This document shows, in pieces, positions 22,914 through 33,077 of a DNA stretch of 64,000 nucleotides (position 1 is its first letter; every line of letters begins with the position of its first letter). The notes beneath the pieces were generated by a model. It saw only the letters and a list, made by a program, of their open reading frames with translations. It was not told the origin of the DNA and made no database searches. The stretch covers positions 43,635,357-43,699,356 of the forward strand of contig NC_088781.1 in the NCBI RefSeq assembly GCF_958450345.1, given 5' to 3'. Position numbers and translations under genes: made by a program. This DNA comes from Calliphora vicina (taxonomy: Eukaryota > Arthropoda > Insecta > Diptera > Calliphoridae).

Positions 22914-23817
22914 AGGGCGAGTAAATAAGGCTGTAACTTTATAAATTTCTCACCTGTTAACTGAAAGGGCAACATTGCTCCTGTCAACAGGCATTTGCCA
23001 TTTGACTCCTGTCAAAATCTAAACAATCTGCGTCATTTAGTTAGAGTTTGACAGAAATTGATAGCAGATTACCTGACGTGATCAATTTTAATGGTAAAAA
23101 TAAGGTTTACTGAATTTTGTTGTTGCCGTACATGCACGAGATATGCTGAACGTTCTGGATGCCCAGTTGAGGTCTCTACAATTGACACAAATTCACGATA
23201 TGGCGTTAGCCGATGGGAGATTGAAAGTGAGCGAGAGATTGTGGAAGCCATAGGCATCTCACACGGATCTATGGTTTATATTGTGAATGATCACTTGGGT
23301 ATGAAAAAGCTTTCCGCTAAATGGGTACCGCGATTGCTCACAATCGACCACAAACGCAATAGTGTGATAACTTCGTAGCAGTGGTTAGCGTTGTTCGAAA
23401 TCGTGTACGAAACGTGGATCCGCAGAAAGTTTTTAGGGGTGAATAGGCGCCAAAGAAGGCCAAGGTTGGTTTGTCAGTCAATAAAGTCATGGCGACACGG
23501 TATAATCCACATTGACTACCTTTGAAAGTGCAAAAATCCATGAATTAGGTTACAAAATGTTCCAACATCCGCACTTTTCTTCAGATTTACACCCGAATGA
23601 CTATTTCTTGTTTCCAAAAGAAAAAGCTAGGCGGAAAGAGATTTGACTCCAACGATGAAATCATCTCTCAAACAAATACCTATTTTGATGACCCCGACAA
23701 ATTATAGTTTTTGGAAGAGATAAAAATATTGGAGAAACGTTGGACAAAGTGTGTAGAGGTTGAAAAATAAAAAAAAAAATTTATTCAAAAAGTCACGGAG
23801 TTGTCGATCGCCCTAAT
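22914..23817 (+). mobile_element. Internally deleted irritans-like mariner
   Basis: TAGGGCGA at both ends in inverted orientation (22914 TAGGGCGAGTAAATAAGGC; right end GTTGTCGATCGCCCTA near 23802-23817). The plus frame from 23091 reads EIVEAIGISHGSMVYIVNDH then LGMKKLSAKWVPRLLTIDHK, the mariner HTH and WVPRxLT block. After frameshifts it reads HGIIHIDYL (near 23500), then jumps directly to AKIHELGYKMF (near 23550), removing the HQDNA segment with the second catalytic Asp. It ends with DYFLFPK, GGKRFDSNDEI and LEKRWTKCVEV (23600-23760). These motifs resemble Himar1-type irritans mariners more than the mauritiana-like copies. Dead copy inside E2. Confidence 0.8.
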
Positions 23818-24034
23818 TTGATACCAAAACATTCATAAAATTTTTATGCATATTTCATATTCGAAATTTTGCTTTTTGAACCTTTTTATTATGGCGGATT
23901 TGAGGAAATTAAGCGTTTGTCACAAATTTTTTGAAATTATTTTTTAAAAATACATTTCGTAGTCTGTTAAATAGGTCTCGTATTAGGCGTACATTGGTTA
24001 GACCAGTAATGTTTATAAATTTTCTTCCTGCATT

Positions 24035-24660
24035 TAGCTTTGGATCTATCATGTGGAAAGCATTGAGTAGGAAAGCAGTATAAAATAAGTCAATCGTATA
24101 TTGAAAATAATGTCCTTTATCACCTCAACTGTTCACCATCATGCTGGTTGATGTAATGAGCGAAGTCTGTCTAGAGAGAAGAGTTATTACATAGAGTTTC
24201 TCAACTCAACTCGAGGATTTGGATTATGCGGATGATATTTGAAACTACGAAAGTACTATGATCTGGAAAGACTATCGCGAAAGGACTTGGGGTAAATATC
24301 TTGAAAACCAAATCCTTGAGAATTAACAGTGTTAGGACAGAGAACATCATGCTACAAGGCCAAGCAGTTAATGGATTTGGCTTCTTCATATGCAGAATAT
24401 TCTGGACCAACACCAGTAGCCACACGGATCTCTGGAACTTAACCAATGAGGAACTCATACTATCGGGAATCCTCAAGGCTCATGAAGCCGTGGTCCACAC
24501 AATAACACCTGGAAACGCACGTTACTTCAAGAACTGAGAAAATGCAATCTTATGTGGGAAGTTGCGAAAACAACAGCAGCAAACCGAGTAAGATGGAAAT
24601 GCTTTGTGGATGCCATATGCTCGCAAGAAGGGTAATGAAAAAAAAACCAACGCTTAGAAA
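24035..24660 (+). mobile_element. RTE-like retrotransposon pol fragment
   Basis: Contains STQLEDLDYADDI (24200-24235, catalytic YADD) and then, near 24475-24620, GNPQGS and NNTWKRTLLQELRKCNLMWE followed by ANRVRWKCFVDAIC. These are the C-terminal WNPQG...W..V....RWK..V.ALC landmarks also visible in the 18252-20192 copy. Stops and deletions between them. Same family as that copy but a separate, shorter fragment; it meets mariner M6 at about 24680. Confidence 0.7.
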
Positions 24661-25001
24661 CACTCCGCAATCAAATATTTGAATACTGGCTAAGAATGAA
24701 TCAAGCCAATACCGCATACCCTGTTCTGAAGTGAAGCATATCCCAGAGAGAGTTCTGCATTGATCGCAACAAATAGTAGTCGGACGAGAAAGTACTGGAG
24801 TATAAGGCAGGTGAGGCAAAACTTTCCAACCACTTTTTCTAAATAGTTTTTAACAGGTATTGCAACATGTATGGCCGCATATTTTGGGAATTTTGCGGCA
24901 AATGCTCGCTTCAAATGAATCAGTAGCGTTCGGTAGAGGTTGCCTGTGATGGACCCTTTTGCACCTACCAAATACAGATAATTACCTTAGCGCAATGAAT
25001 A

Positions 25002-25054
25002 TATATGAAACCAACCAACCGAATCGACACCAAAGATTCGGTTGGTTTCATATA
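25002..25054. repeat. Snapback inverted repeat inside mariner M6
   Basis: TATATGAAACCAACCAACCG AATC on the left and GATTCGGTTGGTTTCATATA on the right are inverted copies separated by 9 bases. Other mariner copies have only one version of this segment, so it probably arose by a local inverted duplication. Confidence 0.75.
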
Positions 25055-25587
25055 AGCTTCGGGTTATTGTAATGAATAAATTTTTCATCGCAAGTAATGA
25101 TTCGGTCCAAAAATGATTTTCTTTTATAGCGTTGAAGCAGCATTTCAGACATACAAAATCGTTTTATGTCTGAAATTCGTATGGTACCCAATTTCCTGAT
25201 TTAGTAGCTCCTAATTATTTTGAAAACTCTTGTTGAATTTGACAACAATCATAATGGAGTAATACCACAATTCTTGATCTTCAAACTTTTTTGGCTGGCT
25301 TGGGTGATCTTTGTCTTTCGTGTAAAAATTATCACTTCTAAACCACACAAATCATCTCTCGCACATTGAAACCGATGAAACACATTCACCATAAGCTTTG
25401 GCGAGCAATCGTTTTGCTTCAGCGGCACTTTTTTTCAAATTAAAGAATTAAAGCAAAACTTCCCGCATATGACGCTTTGTTGGCACAAAATTCGACATTT
25501 TGGAAGCAAGATACAAACGTTCATTACATTATGATCTTCAATAAATAAGTGAGAATAAAAGAAGATATGTATCCTTCAAAATGACAT

Positions 25588-26318
25588 TTGGGAAATTCCA
25601 TATCATCGGACGTGTCATTTGTACGCCTATAGAGTGGAATAGATTTTGCAAAAACAAGAGTATCTGAAAAATAATTTGGTCTTTATGTTCCATTCAGAGA
25701 GTACTATATTTTAAAATAATAAAAAATTTTTTCGAAATATTGTTGTCCAAAATATTGAGCGAAATAAGGGTATATCGTACGTGACATAAAACGGAAGTAA
25801 TTTTGAGGTACATGTAGAAATATGCGAAAATTTTCGAATCGTAAGAGGCGTTATGTTTTATTTTAATTTCTTGCACTAAACGAAATATTTTTCTTTTACA
25901 ATAAAAACAATCTTTAGATGATTTTATAATAACTAAAATTTTATATCGTACGTGACATACCGTACGTGACCGATTTTTCTCTTATAATAAAGCAATATAT
26001 ATTCTGTAAATATATGTATAGAAAAACTAAAAAAGTGAATAGAAAATATACATTCGGTTTCAATAAACAATTTGACAATAGCAAAAAAACAATCAGAGTC
26101 AAATTCATTTCATACTACAAGCTAATTGCGAGCCTAGTTTTCGCAGAAATTTTACCCTAAAACATACCTATTATTTTTGTCTTTAAAATGTTGTAATATG
26201 ATCTAAATACCTTCACATAGTAACATTTTCTTATATTCTTCTATTCAAATCATCTTGAAAAAAAGTTTCAAGGGTTTTTGTGTTTTCAGTCGTTGTAACG
26301 ATTCTTGTGGAATTGCCC
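25588..26318. mobile_element. Unassigned insertion with GGGAAATTCCA termini and TACGTGAC motifs
   Basis: Interrupts mariner M6 between CTTCAAAATGACAT and TTATTAAAAACAAAAAC, which are contiguous or nearly so in other copies. Ends are GGGAAATTCCATATCATCGG on the left and CGATTCTTGTGGAATTGCCC on the right, an imperfect inverted pair (GGGxAATTCCA....ATCG). GGACGTGTCAT (near 25607), CGTACGTGACAT (near 25776 and 25950) and CCGTACGTGACC (near 25962) recur inside and look like binding-site repeats. No open frame of note. Confidence 0.6.
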
Positions 26319-26556
26319 TTATAAGTTATTAAAAACAAAAACTGTGTTGTAAAGATACGCCATTTATTCAGAATCCAGCATTTTTAACCCAATATTTTTT
26401 TCAAAATCTGAATATTTCAAATAATATCTGCCATCTCTAACGTTATCCGATTTTTTTCAAATTTTAAGTATTTAATTTTTAGATTACTGAGAACAATTTT
26501 AGACCTTGGATGATAATATACCAAAAAGTGCAAACCAAGAGCCACCCTAATGGCCA

Positions 26557-27969
26557 TGAAGAATTATACAAGAATATTTGACATAATGTAAATAAAATGA
26601 AACTATTGCAAGAATTGTCACTTGTATATATTCATGAGTATTATTCGAACTATTCTTAATTGAATAATATTGTTGTTTAATAATTGGACACATTATTTAT
26701 ATTTATTTGAGTGTATGTAAACAATTGTTCAATGTCAGAGACAAAAACGTAAAGTATTAGGAATGTGAAGAAATGGGTTTTGAAAAATTTATCAAGATTT
26801 AAAATTTGTAATATTTAATTTCAATATCAAACACTGCAATTACATAAACTAAAGTATAATCAAAATCCTTAAAAAGTAATAAACTTTATAGCTTACATTT
26901 TCTAATAATTCTTTATTTACTCTCTGTATAACAGTTTATTGCTAATTACTTCCTATTTTGCCAATTTATTGTCTATAACAATTTAATTAAGTCTTTAAGT
27001 CAATAGGAATTACTTAAAATTTAATTAAAATTCTTAGCAAATACAAAAAGAAAATCTCATAAGCAGATAATGACTATGATTATGATTTAAGATCTTTAAC
27101 AATCAAAGTTGCACAAAAAATTACAAAAAAAAAAAACTAAAAACCAAGTACCAGCCATAAATAAAATATGAAGCAAAAGTTGAGATAAAAAAAAAACTCA
27201 TCGATAAATTTTTGGAATGGCACGTAATTAATGTAGTTTAATGAGCTTTAAAGTTGTAATTTTTTGCTTTTTAATAGATGTTAAAAGCTGTAGTAATCAT
27301 GATGATGTGATGGTGTCTGGCGTTAGCTTCCAGTCTCTTTCACTCTCTCTCTCCCTCTTTTCCTGATGTAATAACAAGTAATAATCATTTGTTTTAGTAC
27401 TTGTACCACTCTGAAGCTGGTTATGATTCATTATTCAATCTAATATCCGTACGTAATACCACTTGTCCATTCTGTTTTATCTTCTAGATGATTTTTTTTT
27501 TATAATTTCTTCTCAACATCGTCGTCTTCATCATCCTATAGATTTGTTGCTCTAACAACAAGACAATAAAATAAGCAAGAAAAATCTTGCAGAATAAAAA
27601 TTGGAAATTATATGAAAGAATCAAAAAAAAAAAAAGAATATCAAGAGGAGTATATGAACCACGACAATCTACAAAAGATTTTACCGACTTTAAGGCGAAA
27701 AATAGCAGCAAACACTAAAACAGTTGAATAATTTCTACACAAATTGCAATTGCATTAACAGAACTTTAAAGAATGAATTTAATATTCATACTTTCAATTA
27801 AGAAGATCTATCTAAAGTAAGAGCAAAAATTTCAGACCTCAGAGAGAGCTGTGAAGGGAAATATTATTAAGAGATTCAACTCTTTCCGAGAGCCAATAAA
27901 AGAATCTAGAATTAATTTTTATTGAGCCGAACAAACAATTCAATTTTTCTGTTTGACAAGTAACACTTA
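26557..27969. other. Gene-free AT-rich DNA
   Basis: No coding region recognised; AT-rich with A runs (27117-27135, 27186-27197, 27622-27640) and a CTCTCTCTC run near 27340. Confidence 0.55.
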
Positions 27970-28122
27970 GACCCCTTTCACACTAGGCAATTTAGTTGCG
28001 CAAGTCTCTTGCCCAACAATAAAACAGCATGTAAAATTGTCTTCTCCTTAACCCGACATTACCTCTGGCATCTACAAACACAAGAGACTTGCGCAACTAA
28101 ATTACCTAGTGTGAAAGGGGTC
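27970..28122. mobile_element. 153-bp foldback MITE
   Basis: GACCCCTTTCACACTAGGCA then ATTTAGTTGCGCAAGTCTCT at 27970-28011 is an inverted match of 28081-28122; 41 of 42 positions pair. The loop is about 70 bp. No coding content. A clean target duplication was not apparent. Confidence 0.85.
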
Positions 28123-28229
28123 CTACTTTAGTTACACAAAATACAGTTAGTGCTTTAATATTTTGAAATCGTAACTAAAAAATCGATTGAGAAAACTGAA
28201 TTAGATTGAAGAAACTAAAGTTTTGATTT

Positions 28230-28790
28230 AGGAATATCGAAGCATTGCACTTTTGGTATCCATGCTGCAAGACTTGGGCTGCCTCACCATGACTTCTGCA
28301 GAAGCTGTCAGAATGAGGAGGAGAAAGAGACCATCCTACACTTCTTTTGTAATTGACCGACACTGGGTGATCTACGTGAAAGGCTTTTAGGTGAGCGATC
28401 CTTAAGTAATCTCTCCCTGGGATCGGGGAGGGAACAAAGGTGCACAAACGCCTTTATAAGGGAAAGCAGGTGGTTGATAAGACCGAACATTGCACCTCAT
28501 AGTGACCTAGAAACTGTCCCATGATGGTAAGCGTTAGTTGAATTCCTTGAATTCTTCTCTCCTCTTATTCCTCCAATTTCTATCTATACTTTTCTCTTGC
28601 CAACTTTACTCTTACTCAATCCATATATTTCTCTCTTCTTTTACTTCTTTTCTCTATTCTTTATCTTCTATTTTTTTCCTCAGGTACCACAAAGGAACCA
28701 TCAATTGACCCAAGTGAGCTGTACGAGTCGAAAGGTTTTGAATGGATACCTGAATACATTACCTAACCTAATATCCAAGAGGAACAAGAT
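28230..28790 (+). mobile_element. 5'-truncated non-LTR retrotransposon tail (R4)
   Basis: Reads HAARLGLPHHDFCRSCQNEE followed by KETILHFFCN: the GxHAxRLGL...CxxC...H..C C-terminal knuckle that ends pol in the RNase H-bearing elements. A final LRERLL and FIRESRWL block is also readable to about 28480. Then comes a pyrimidine-rich 3' untranslated stretch (28550-28690) and an end with GAGCTGTACGAG...TTACCTAACCTAATATCC, similar in layout to the copy ending at 58690. Everything upstream of the knuckle is missing. Confidence 0.75.
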
Positions 28791-28825
28791 AAGCTATGAC
28801 TTTTTTTAATATCTTATACTATGTC

Positions 28826-30091
28826 ACTTTAAAAGGTACATTATAGTGTAAACAACAAAGTTTTTTTTGCTTTGAAAATGTCGAATTTTGTGCCTACAAA
28901 GCGTCATATGCAGGAAGTTTTGCTTTACATCTTTAATTTGGAAAAAGTGCCGCTATAACACACTGATTACTCAGCAAAGCTTATGGTGAATGTGTTCCAT
29001 CGGTTTCAACCTGCGAGTGATGATTTGTGCGGTTCAGAAGTGGTGATTTTGACACGGAAAACAAAGATCGCCCAGTCCAGGCAAAAATGTTTGAACATCA
29101 AGAATGGAGGCATTACTCCATGAAGATTTTTGTAACAAGAGCTTGCAAAATCATTGGGTGCTACTCTATCAGCAATTACAAAACGTTTGCAAGCAGCAGG
29201 ATTCATTCAAAAGCAGAGACATTGGGTACCATACGAATTGAAGCCGAGAGACTTTGAAAGACGATTTTGCATGTCCGAAATGAAGCTTGAAAGCTATAAA
29301 AGAAAATCATTTGTGCACAGAATCATTACATGCGATGAAAAATGAATCCATTACGATAATACGAAGCGTAAGAGATCGTATGTGAAGCCCGGCTAGCCAG
29401 CCGAATCGATATCAAAGCCATATATCTATGGTGCTAAGGTAATGCTATGTATTGGGTAGGACTAAAAGGGTTCTATATATATTGAGCTTCTGAAATATGG
29501 CTAGACCATCACAGGGAACCTGTACGAAATGCAACAGATTCGTTTGAGTATTGGGTCTAAGAGGGTCATATCTATTATGAGGTGCTGGAATCTGACGAGA
29601 TTCGTTTGAAGCGGTTTAAGCCAAATATCCATGGCGCTAAGATAATGGTCTGTATTTGGTGGGAGCAAAATGGTCCTAATGGTAGCTGTTGATATTTGAC
29701 CAGAATATCACAGGAACCTGTACTGAACGCAACTGATTTCAAGTAAGCATTGTTCGAAAAACGACCAGATTATGCGGCCAGACATGAAACCGTAATAATC
29801 CATCATGACAACGCTAAGCCACGTGTTGCAATAATTGGGAAGGTTTGCCTCACTCGCTTTATAGTCTAGACATTGCCCCGTCCAACTACTATTTGCTTCG
29901 ACCGATGCAGAACACTCTCTGTGGGATAAGCTTCACTTCAGAATAGAAGTTTTTGGCCTCAAAAGATGAGCAGTTCTTTTGACTCGGAATCCATATGTTG
30001 CCAGAAAGATGGGGAAAGGTCATATCTAACAATGGCCACTTCGAATAATTCTTAAAATTTGAAAAAAATCGGTCATTTTGAAGACCCAATA
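28826..30091 (+). mobile_element. Nearly full-length mauritiana-like mariner (M7), rearranged
   Basis: Starts in the 5' untranslated region (GTGTAAACAACAAAG), with MSNFVPTKRHMQEVLLY-like sequence from about 28880. The HTH block ATLSAITKRLQAAGFI and WVPYELKPRDFERRFCMSEM are intact at 29154-29280, followed by HRIITCDEK (first catalytic Asp) near 29320. The stretch 29520-29740 repeats the NIHGAKxMxCIWWxQKG...LLxSxQ segment that was already passed at 29420-29510. A degraded HHDNA block lies near 29800 (CCATCATGACAACGCTAAGC), then the C-terminal third to 30045. The terminal repeat is reduced to TCGGTCATTTTGAAGACCCAA before TA. Many stops. Confidence 0.85.
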
Positions 30092-30983
30092 TTTGGTGGC
30101 ATAAAAACTTTTGCAAAATATGTAATTATGGAAGATTATTAAGAAAGTACCCCTTTAAAACTCTGAAAATAACAAACATGAGAAGCAACAGACAGATATT
30201 AGATAGTTAAAAAAAACAACCAAACCAGTAGTCAATATGAGAATACAACAACATATTTGTAGCAGGAGCAACAGTAGTAGCAGTAGAAGAAATATGACTA
30301 CCACCACCACTAACACCAACGCTCACGATGATGGTATTTTGGGTCGTTTTGACCAAACCGTACTTTATAAATTTTTCAGTTTTTCTCTTGAAACTAACGT
30401 GAAACTTCGTTTACCAACTTTGCACATGCAGCTGGACAGCCAGTCAGCCGCTAGCAGCAGTTGTTGTTGTTGTTGCTGCTGTTGCAGTAGTAGTAACTAA
30501 TTATTAAAGATTTTTTCCCATCATATTTTTTTCTGGGTACTTTTTCCATATACGAACTTTTTGTTTGTTTCTGGATTGTGTGTGAATATGGTTGGTATGA
30601 ATGGGTTGATGGTTGGCTGGCTGGTTGCTTGTTGCAATAGTTGGTCGTTTGGTGGGGTCGTTTGATTGTCAGGTTTGTTTTGAAGTTGGCTTGCACCGAC
30701 TTACCGACCGTCCGACTGTGCGGTGATGTTTATGATGCGTGTGTGTCTTATAAGATGAGTACTTTTTGTACAATTCATTCGTTCTTAATTTCTTAAGTTA
30801 TGACGATTATAAGTTTGGGTTCTTTCTGTTTTTCTTTAGTACTAAACATTTAGCTGGGTTTTAATGTTTCTTGTAATTTTTTGTTAAATATCTTTAAACA
30901 TTTTTTTGTGTGTGAGTGCTTAGGTATTGTGTATTGGTGCGAAACAGTGGGGTGAAAAGAAAAAGCGTTTGAAAACTTTGGAA
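30092..30983. other. Gene-free DNA with triplet repeats
   Basis: Holds AGCAGGAGCAACAGTAGTAG (30260-30290), CCACCACCACTAACACC (30301-30318) and a GTTGTTGTTGTTGCTGCTGT run (30460-30490). These give low-complexity Ser, Thr or Cys runs when translated, without conserved flanks. No gene supported. Confidence 0.5.
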
Positions 30984-31502
30984 ATTTTGTTAACATGGAA
31001 GGCAAAGATCGTCCAGGCCAGCCAAAAAAGTTTGAAGACCAAGAATTCGAGGCATTATATCATGAAGATTGTTGTAATCAATGGAAGCTACTCAAGCAGT
31101 AATTTCAAAACCTTTGCGAGCAGCAGGATTAATCCTAATTGGGTACCATACGAATTGAAGACGATAGACCTTGAAAGACGATTATGCATGTCCGAAATGA
31201 CGCACCGAATCATTACTTGCTATGAAAAATGTATCCGTGAAGCCCGGCCATCTAGCCGAATCGACACCAAAGCCAAATATGTATGGTTTGAAGGTAATGC
31301 TCTGTATTTAGTGAAAATAAAGGGGTCATATCTCATTATGAAATGCTGAAAAATGACTTCGTTGAAGCGAGCATTTCATATGCTCCAGAACATGAAACTA
31401 TAATATTCCATCATGACAAAGTTAGTCCATATGTTGCAATACCAGTTAAAAACTATTGAGAATTAAGTGGTTGGCAAGTTTTGTCTAACCCGCTTTATAA
31501 GG

Positions 31503-32398
31503 GGTGATATCAAAAAACCTAAAAAAACACTCGTTTTTCCTTAAAACTTTTAAACCAAGTATTCTTTGATTTGTTGCTGGCACTATTAACGGGACACTGG
31601 GCGTTAGGCAAGCACGCAAATCGCCTGGGACTCCCCTTTAACGACCATTGTCATAGTTGTAAGGATAGAGAAAAAGAGGAAACGATTTTCCACCTTCTCT
31701 GCGAATGCACAGCCCTGAGTGTCAAGAGACATAAATTCATGGCCAACTATACATGGACCAACCTTGGTGATGTAGCCGGGTCTAAAATCAATGACCTAAT
31801 GAGATATCTCACATCTACAGGTTGGGTCTAGCTAGCACTTTTTAGTTACATTGCGATGTAAACGACATTACATCTGACGAGTGGTGTGGTGTCATCAAAA
31901 CGGCGTCCCTTCGACTCTACTTGATTGTTCGCACGTAGTGAAGTACCACGTAAACCAACCAACCAATTCTTTGATTTTTTATCAAGTTGTCATTGAAAAG
32001 TATGTCAGTTATTATGTTTTATGTCAATTATGTTCATTTGTTGTTAATCTGATTAAAATGAGTGACGAGAAAAAAGTACATAAGTACTAAAATTATTATG
32101 TAAATATTTTCAACAAAACCCAACTTGGTAATACAAAAAGTTCAAAGGTCTGCCTTCAAACAGAATCCAATGTTATCAACAGTATCGAGAGAACTTGTCC
32201 GAAACCTGGTTCAGGCAGAGGGACTGGTCCACATGATGTTTCTAAAGCCAATAAATAGAAAGCATTTTCAAAAGAGCTCCCAACACATCCGGTAGGAAAG
32301 CAGACCGTTTAGCTCAGTATACAAAGAGAGGCAATTCCTCCAAAATGACTCTCCAATGTGGAGAGATATTGGGTTATTTTTGAAAGAGAATTGACTTA
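31503..32398 (+). mobile_element. Deleted DD37E element (T3) carrying a retrotransposon tail
   Basis: The left end GGGTGATATCAAAAAACC resembles the GTGAGATCGAAAAAAcCTTA terminal repeat of T1/T4. After the retrotransposon insertion (31573-31965) the leader continues to MSDEKKVHKY at about 32058 and a degraded N-terminus (QTESNVINSIERTCPKPGSG). An internal deletion then joins PTHPVGKQTV to QREAIPPK-LSNVERYWVI, removing the DDETY and DLASCHY segments. The right terminal repeat is missing. Non-functional. Confidence 0.75.
31561..31977 (+). mobile_element. 5'-truncated retrotransposon tail (R5) with perfect 12-bp TSD
   Basis: ATTCTTTGATTT occurs at 31561-31572 and 31966-31977, exactly bracketing 393 bp that reads LLALLTGHWALGKHANRLGL, CHSCKDREKEETIFHLLCE and ends LTSTGWV then stop at 31831. 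This is the C-terminal knuckle region of an RNase H-bearing non-LTR retrotransposon, followed by about 130 bp of 3' untranslated sequence ending AACCAACCAACC instead of poly(A). CATCTGACGAGTGGTGTGG near 31870 is shared with the copy at 52.0-52.6 kb. One of the few open, stop-free pieces in the window, so probably relatively young. Confidence 0.88.
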
Positions 32399-32511
32399 TA
32401 TTCGATAGATGCAGAACCATCTATCTAGAGAGTACTTATCTTCTAAGAAAAGGATCTACAAAATCGGAAATTTGTCTTTATCCTTGTATATCGCGAAAAA
32501 GTATATTTTTA

Positions 32512-33077
32512 TTGGGTGTATTGGCCATAGTTACCTACGACCTTTTCCTATTTCGGGCAGTATATGGATTCCGAGCCAAAAGAACTCCTCATCTTTTTAA
32601 GCCAAGAACAAACAATTCATGATAACCATATTCATTGCCTTTGGATGAATCCTACTGTACGCAAACGTTTTCTTATATCTTCATGGAGTAATTCCTCCAA
32701 TTCTTGGTCTTTAAACTTTTTCGGCTGTCCTGGGCGATATTTGTCTTCCGTGGAAAAATCCCCTCTTTTTAATCGCACGAAGAAACCGATGAAACGCATA
32801 TAATATAAGTTTCGGTGAGGAATCGGTGTGCATCAGCGGTACTTTTTATTCATGTTGAAGAAGTAAAGCAAAACTTCCCGCATAGAACGCTTTTTTGGTA
32901 CAAAATTCGGCATTTTCGAACTAAAAAAAAAAATTTTCGAACGAAAACTTTGTTGTTTACGTTATAATGTTCAATAACTAAGTGAGAATAAATGACAGAT
33001 GTACGCTTCAAAATGACATATATGAAAACCGCGATCAAGAGATACGCCATCTATTGAAAATACCGCATTTTTAAATT
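32512..33077 (-). mobile_element. Internally deleted mauritiana-like mariner (M9)
   Basis: TTGGGTGTA directly after TA at 32510-32511 marks the terminal repeat. Next to it is the C-terminal FFWLGIH region in reverse (ATATGGATTCCGAGCCAAAAG), then a jump to the N-terminal HTH and start region (32640-32910), and the other end with GATACGCCATCTATTGAAAA and ATACCGCATTTTTAAAT. The catalytic core is absent. About 560 bp in all, a deletion derivative retaining both ends. Confidence 0.8.

Larger units (their letters stand above)
24683..26392 (-). mobile_element. Mauritiana-like mariner (M6) with nested insertion
   Basis: Minus-strand remnants include the C-terminal LRYASLQNRVCGIGLIHS region at low coordinates, AIPVKNYLEKVVGKFCLT near 24870-24800, and N-terminal helix-turn-helix fragments near 25250-25170. 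A snapback inverted repeat sits at 25002-25054. The element end is separated from its body by an insertion (25588-26318) and then continues as ...GATACGCCATTTATTCAGAA and TCCAGCATTTTTAACCCAA to 26392 with TA outside. Compared with M5 and M9, the terminal repeat has lost about eight bases (GTCATACA). Dead copy. Confidence 0.75.
22691..26556. mobile_element. Unassigned terminal-repeat element (E2) swollen by nested insertions
   Basis: The left end ATTAGGGTGGTGCTTATTTT (about 22691) pairs with the right end CCAAGAGCCACCCTAAT (about 26540-26556) as AGGGTGG inverted termini. The left flank (CAAATGCTGAAAG...AGCAAAATCGTATA) and the right flank (AACAATTTTAGACCTTG) both match the ends of E1 at 15749-16990. 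Between them lie an irritans-like mariner, an RTE-like fragment and a mauritiana-like mariner carrying a further insertion. That the two ends belong to one original insertion is inference from order and orientation; no target duplication was seen. Confidence 0.5.
30984..32455 (+). mobile_element. Mauritiana-like mariner (M8), split by a DD37E element
   Basis: 5'-truncated start near GGCAAAGATCGTCCAGGCCA. HTH remnants near 31060-31140, then YELKTIDLERRLCMSEM and RIITCYEK (31150-31230; the Asp position of CDEK is now Tyr), then a degraded HHDN segment near 31400 and the GW-VLSNPLY region to 31502. The DD37E element T3 follows, and mariner sequence appears to resume at 32399 (TATATTCGATAGATGCAGAA) for about 55 bp. 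The continuity across T3 is inferred from order and orientation. Confidence 0.7.

Noticed and set aside
23091..23378. 95-residue open frame as a possible host gene
   Set aside because: It is the helix-turn-helix and WVPRLLT block of an irritans-like mariner transposase; the continuation is frameshifted and deleted.
30237..30500. Open frame with Ser, Thr and Cys runs
   Set aside because: Composed mainly of AGC/ACC/TGT triplet repeats; no conserved domain and no flanking exon signals. Triplet microsatellites give such frames by chance.
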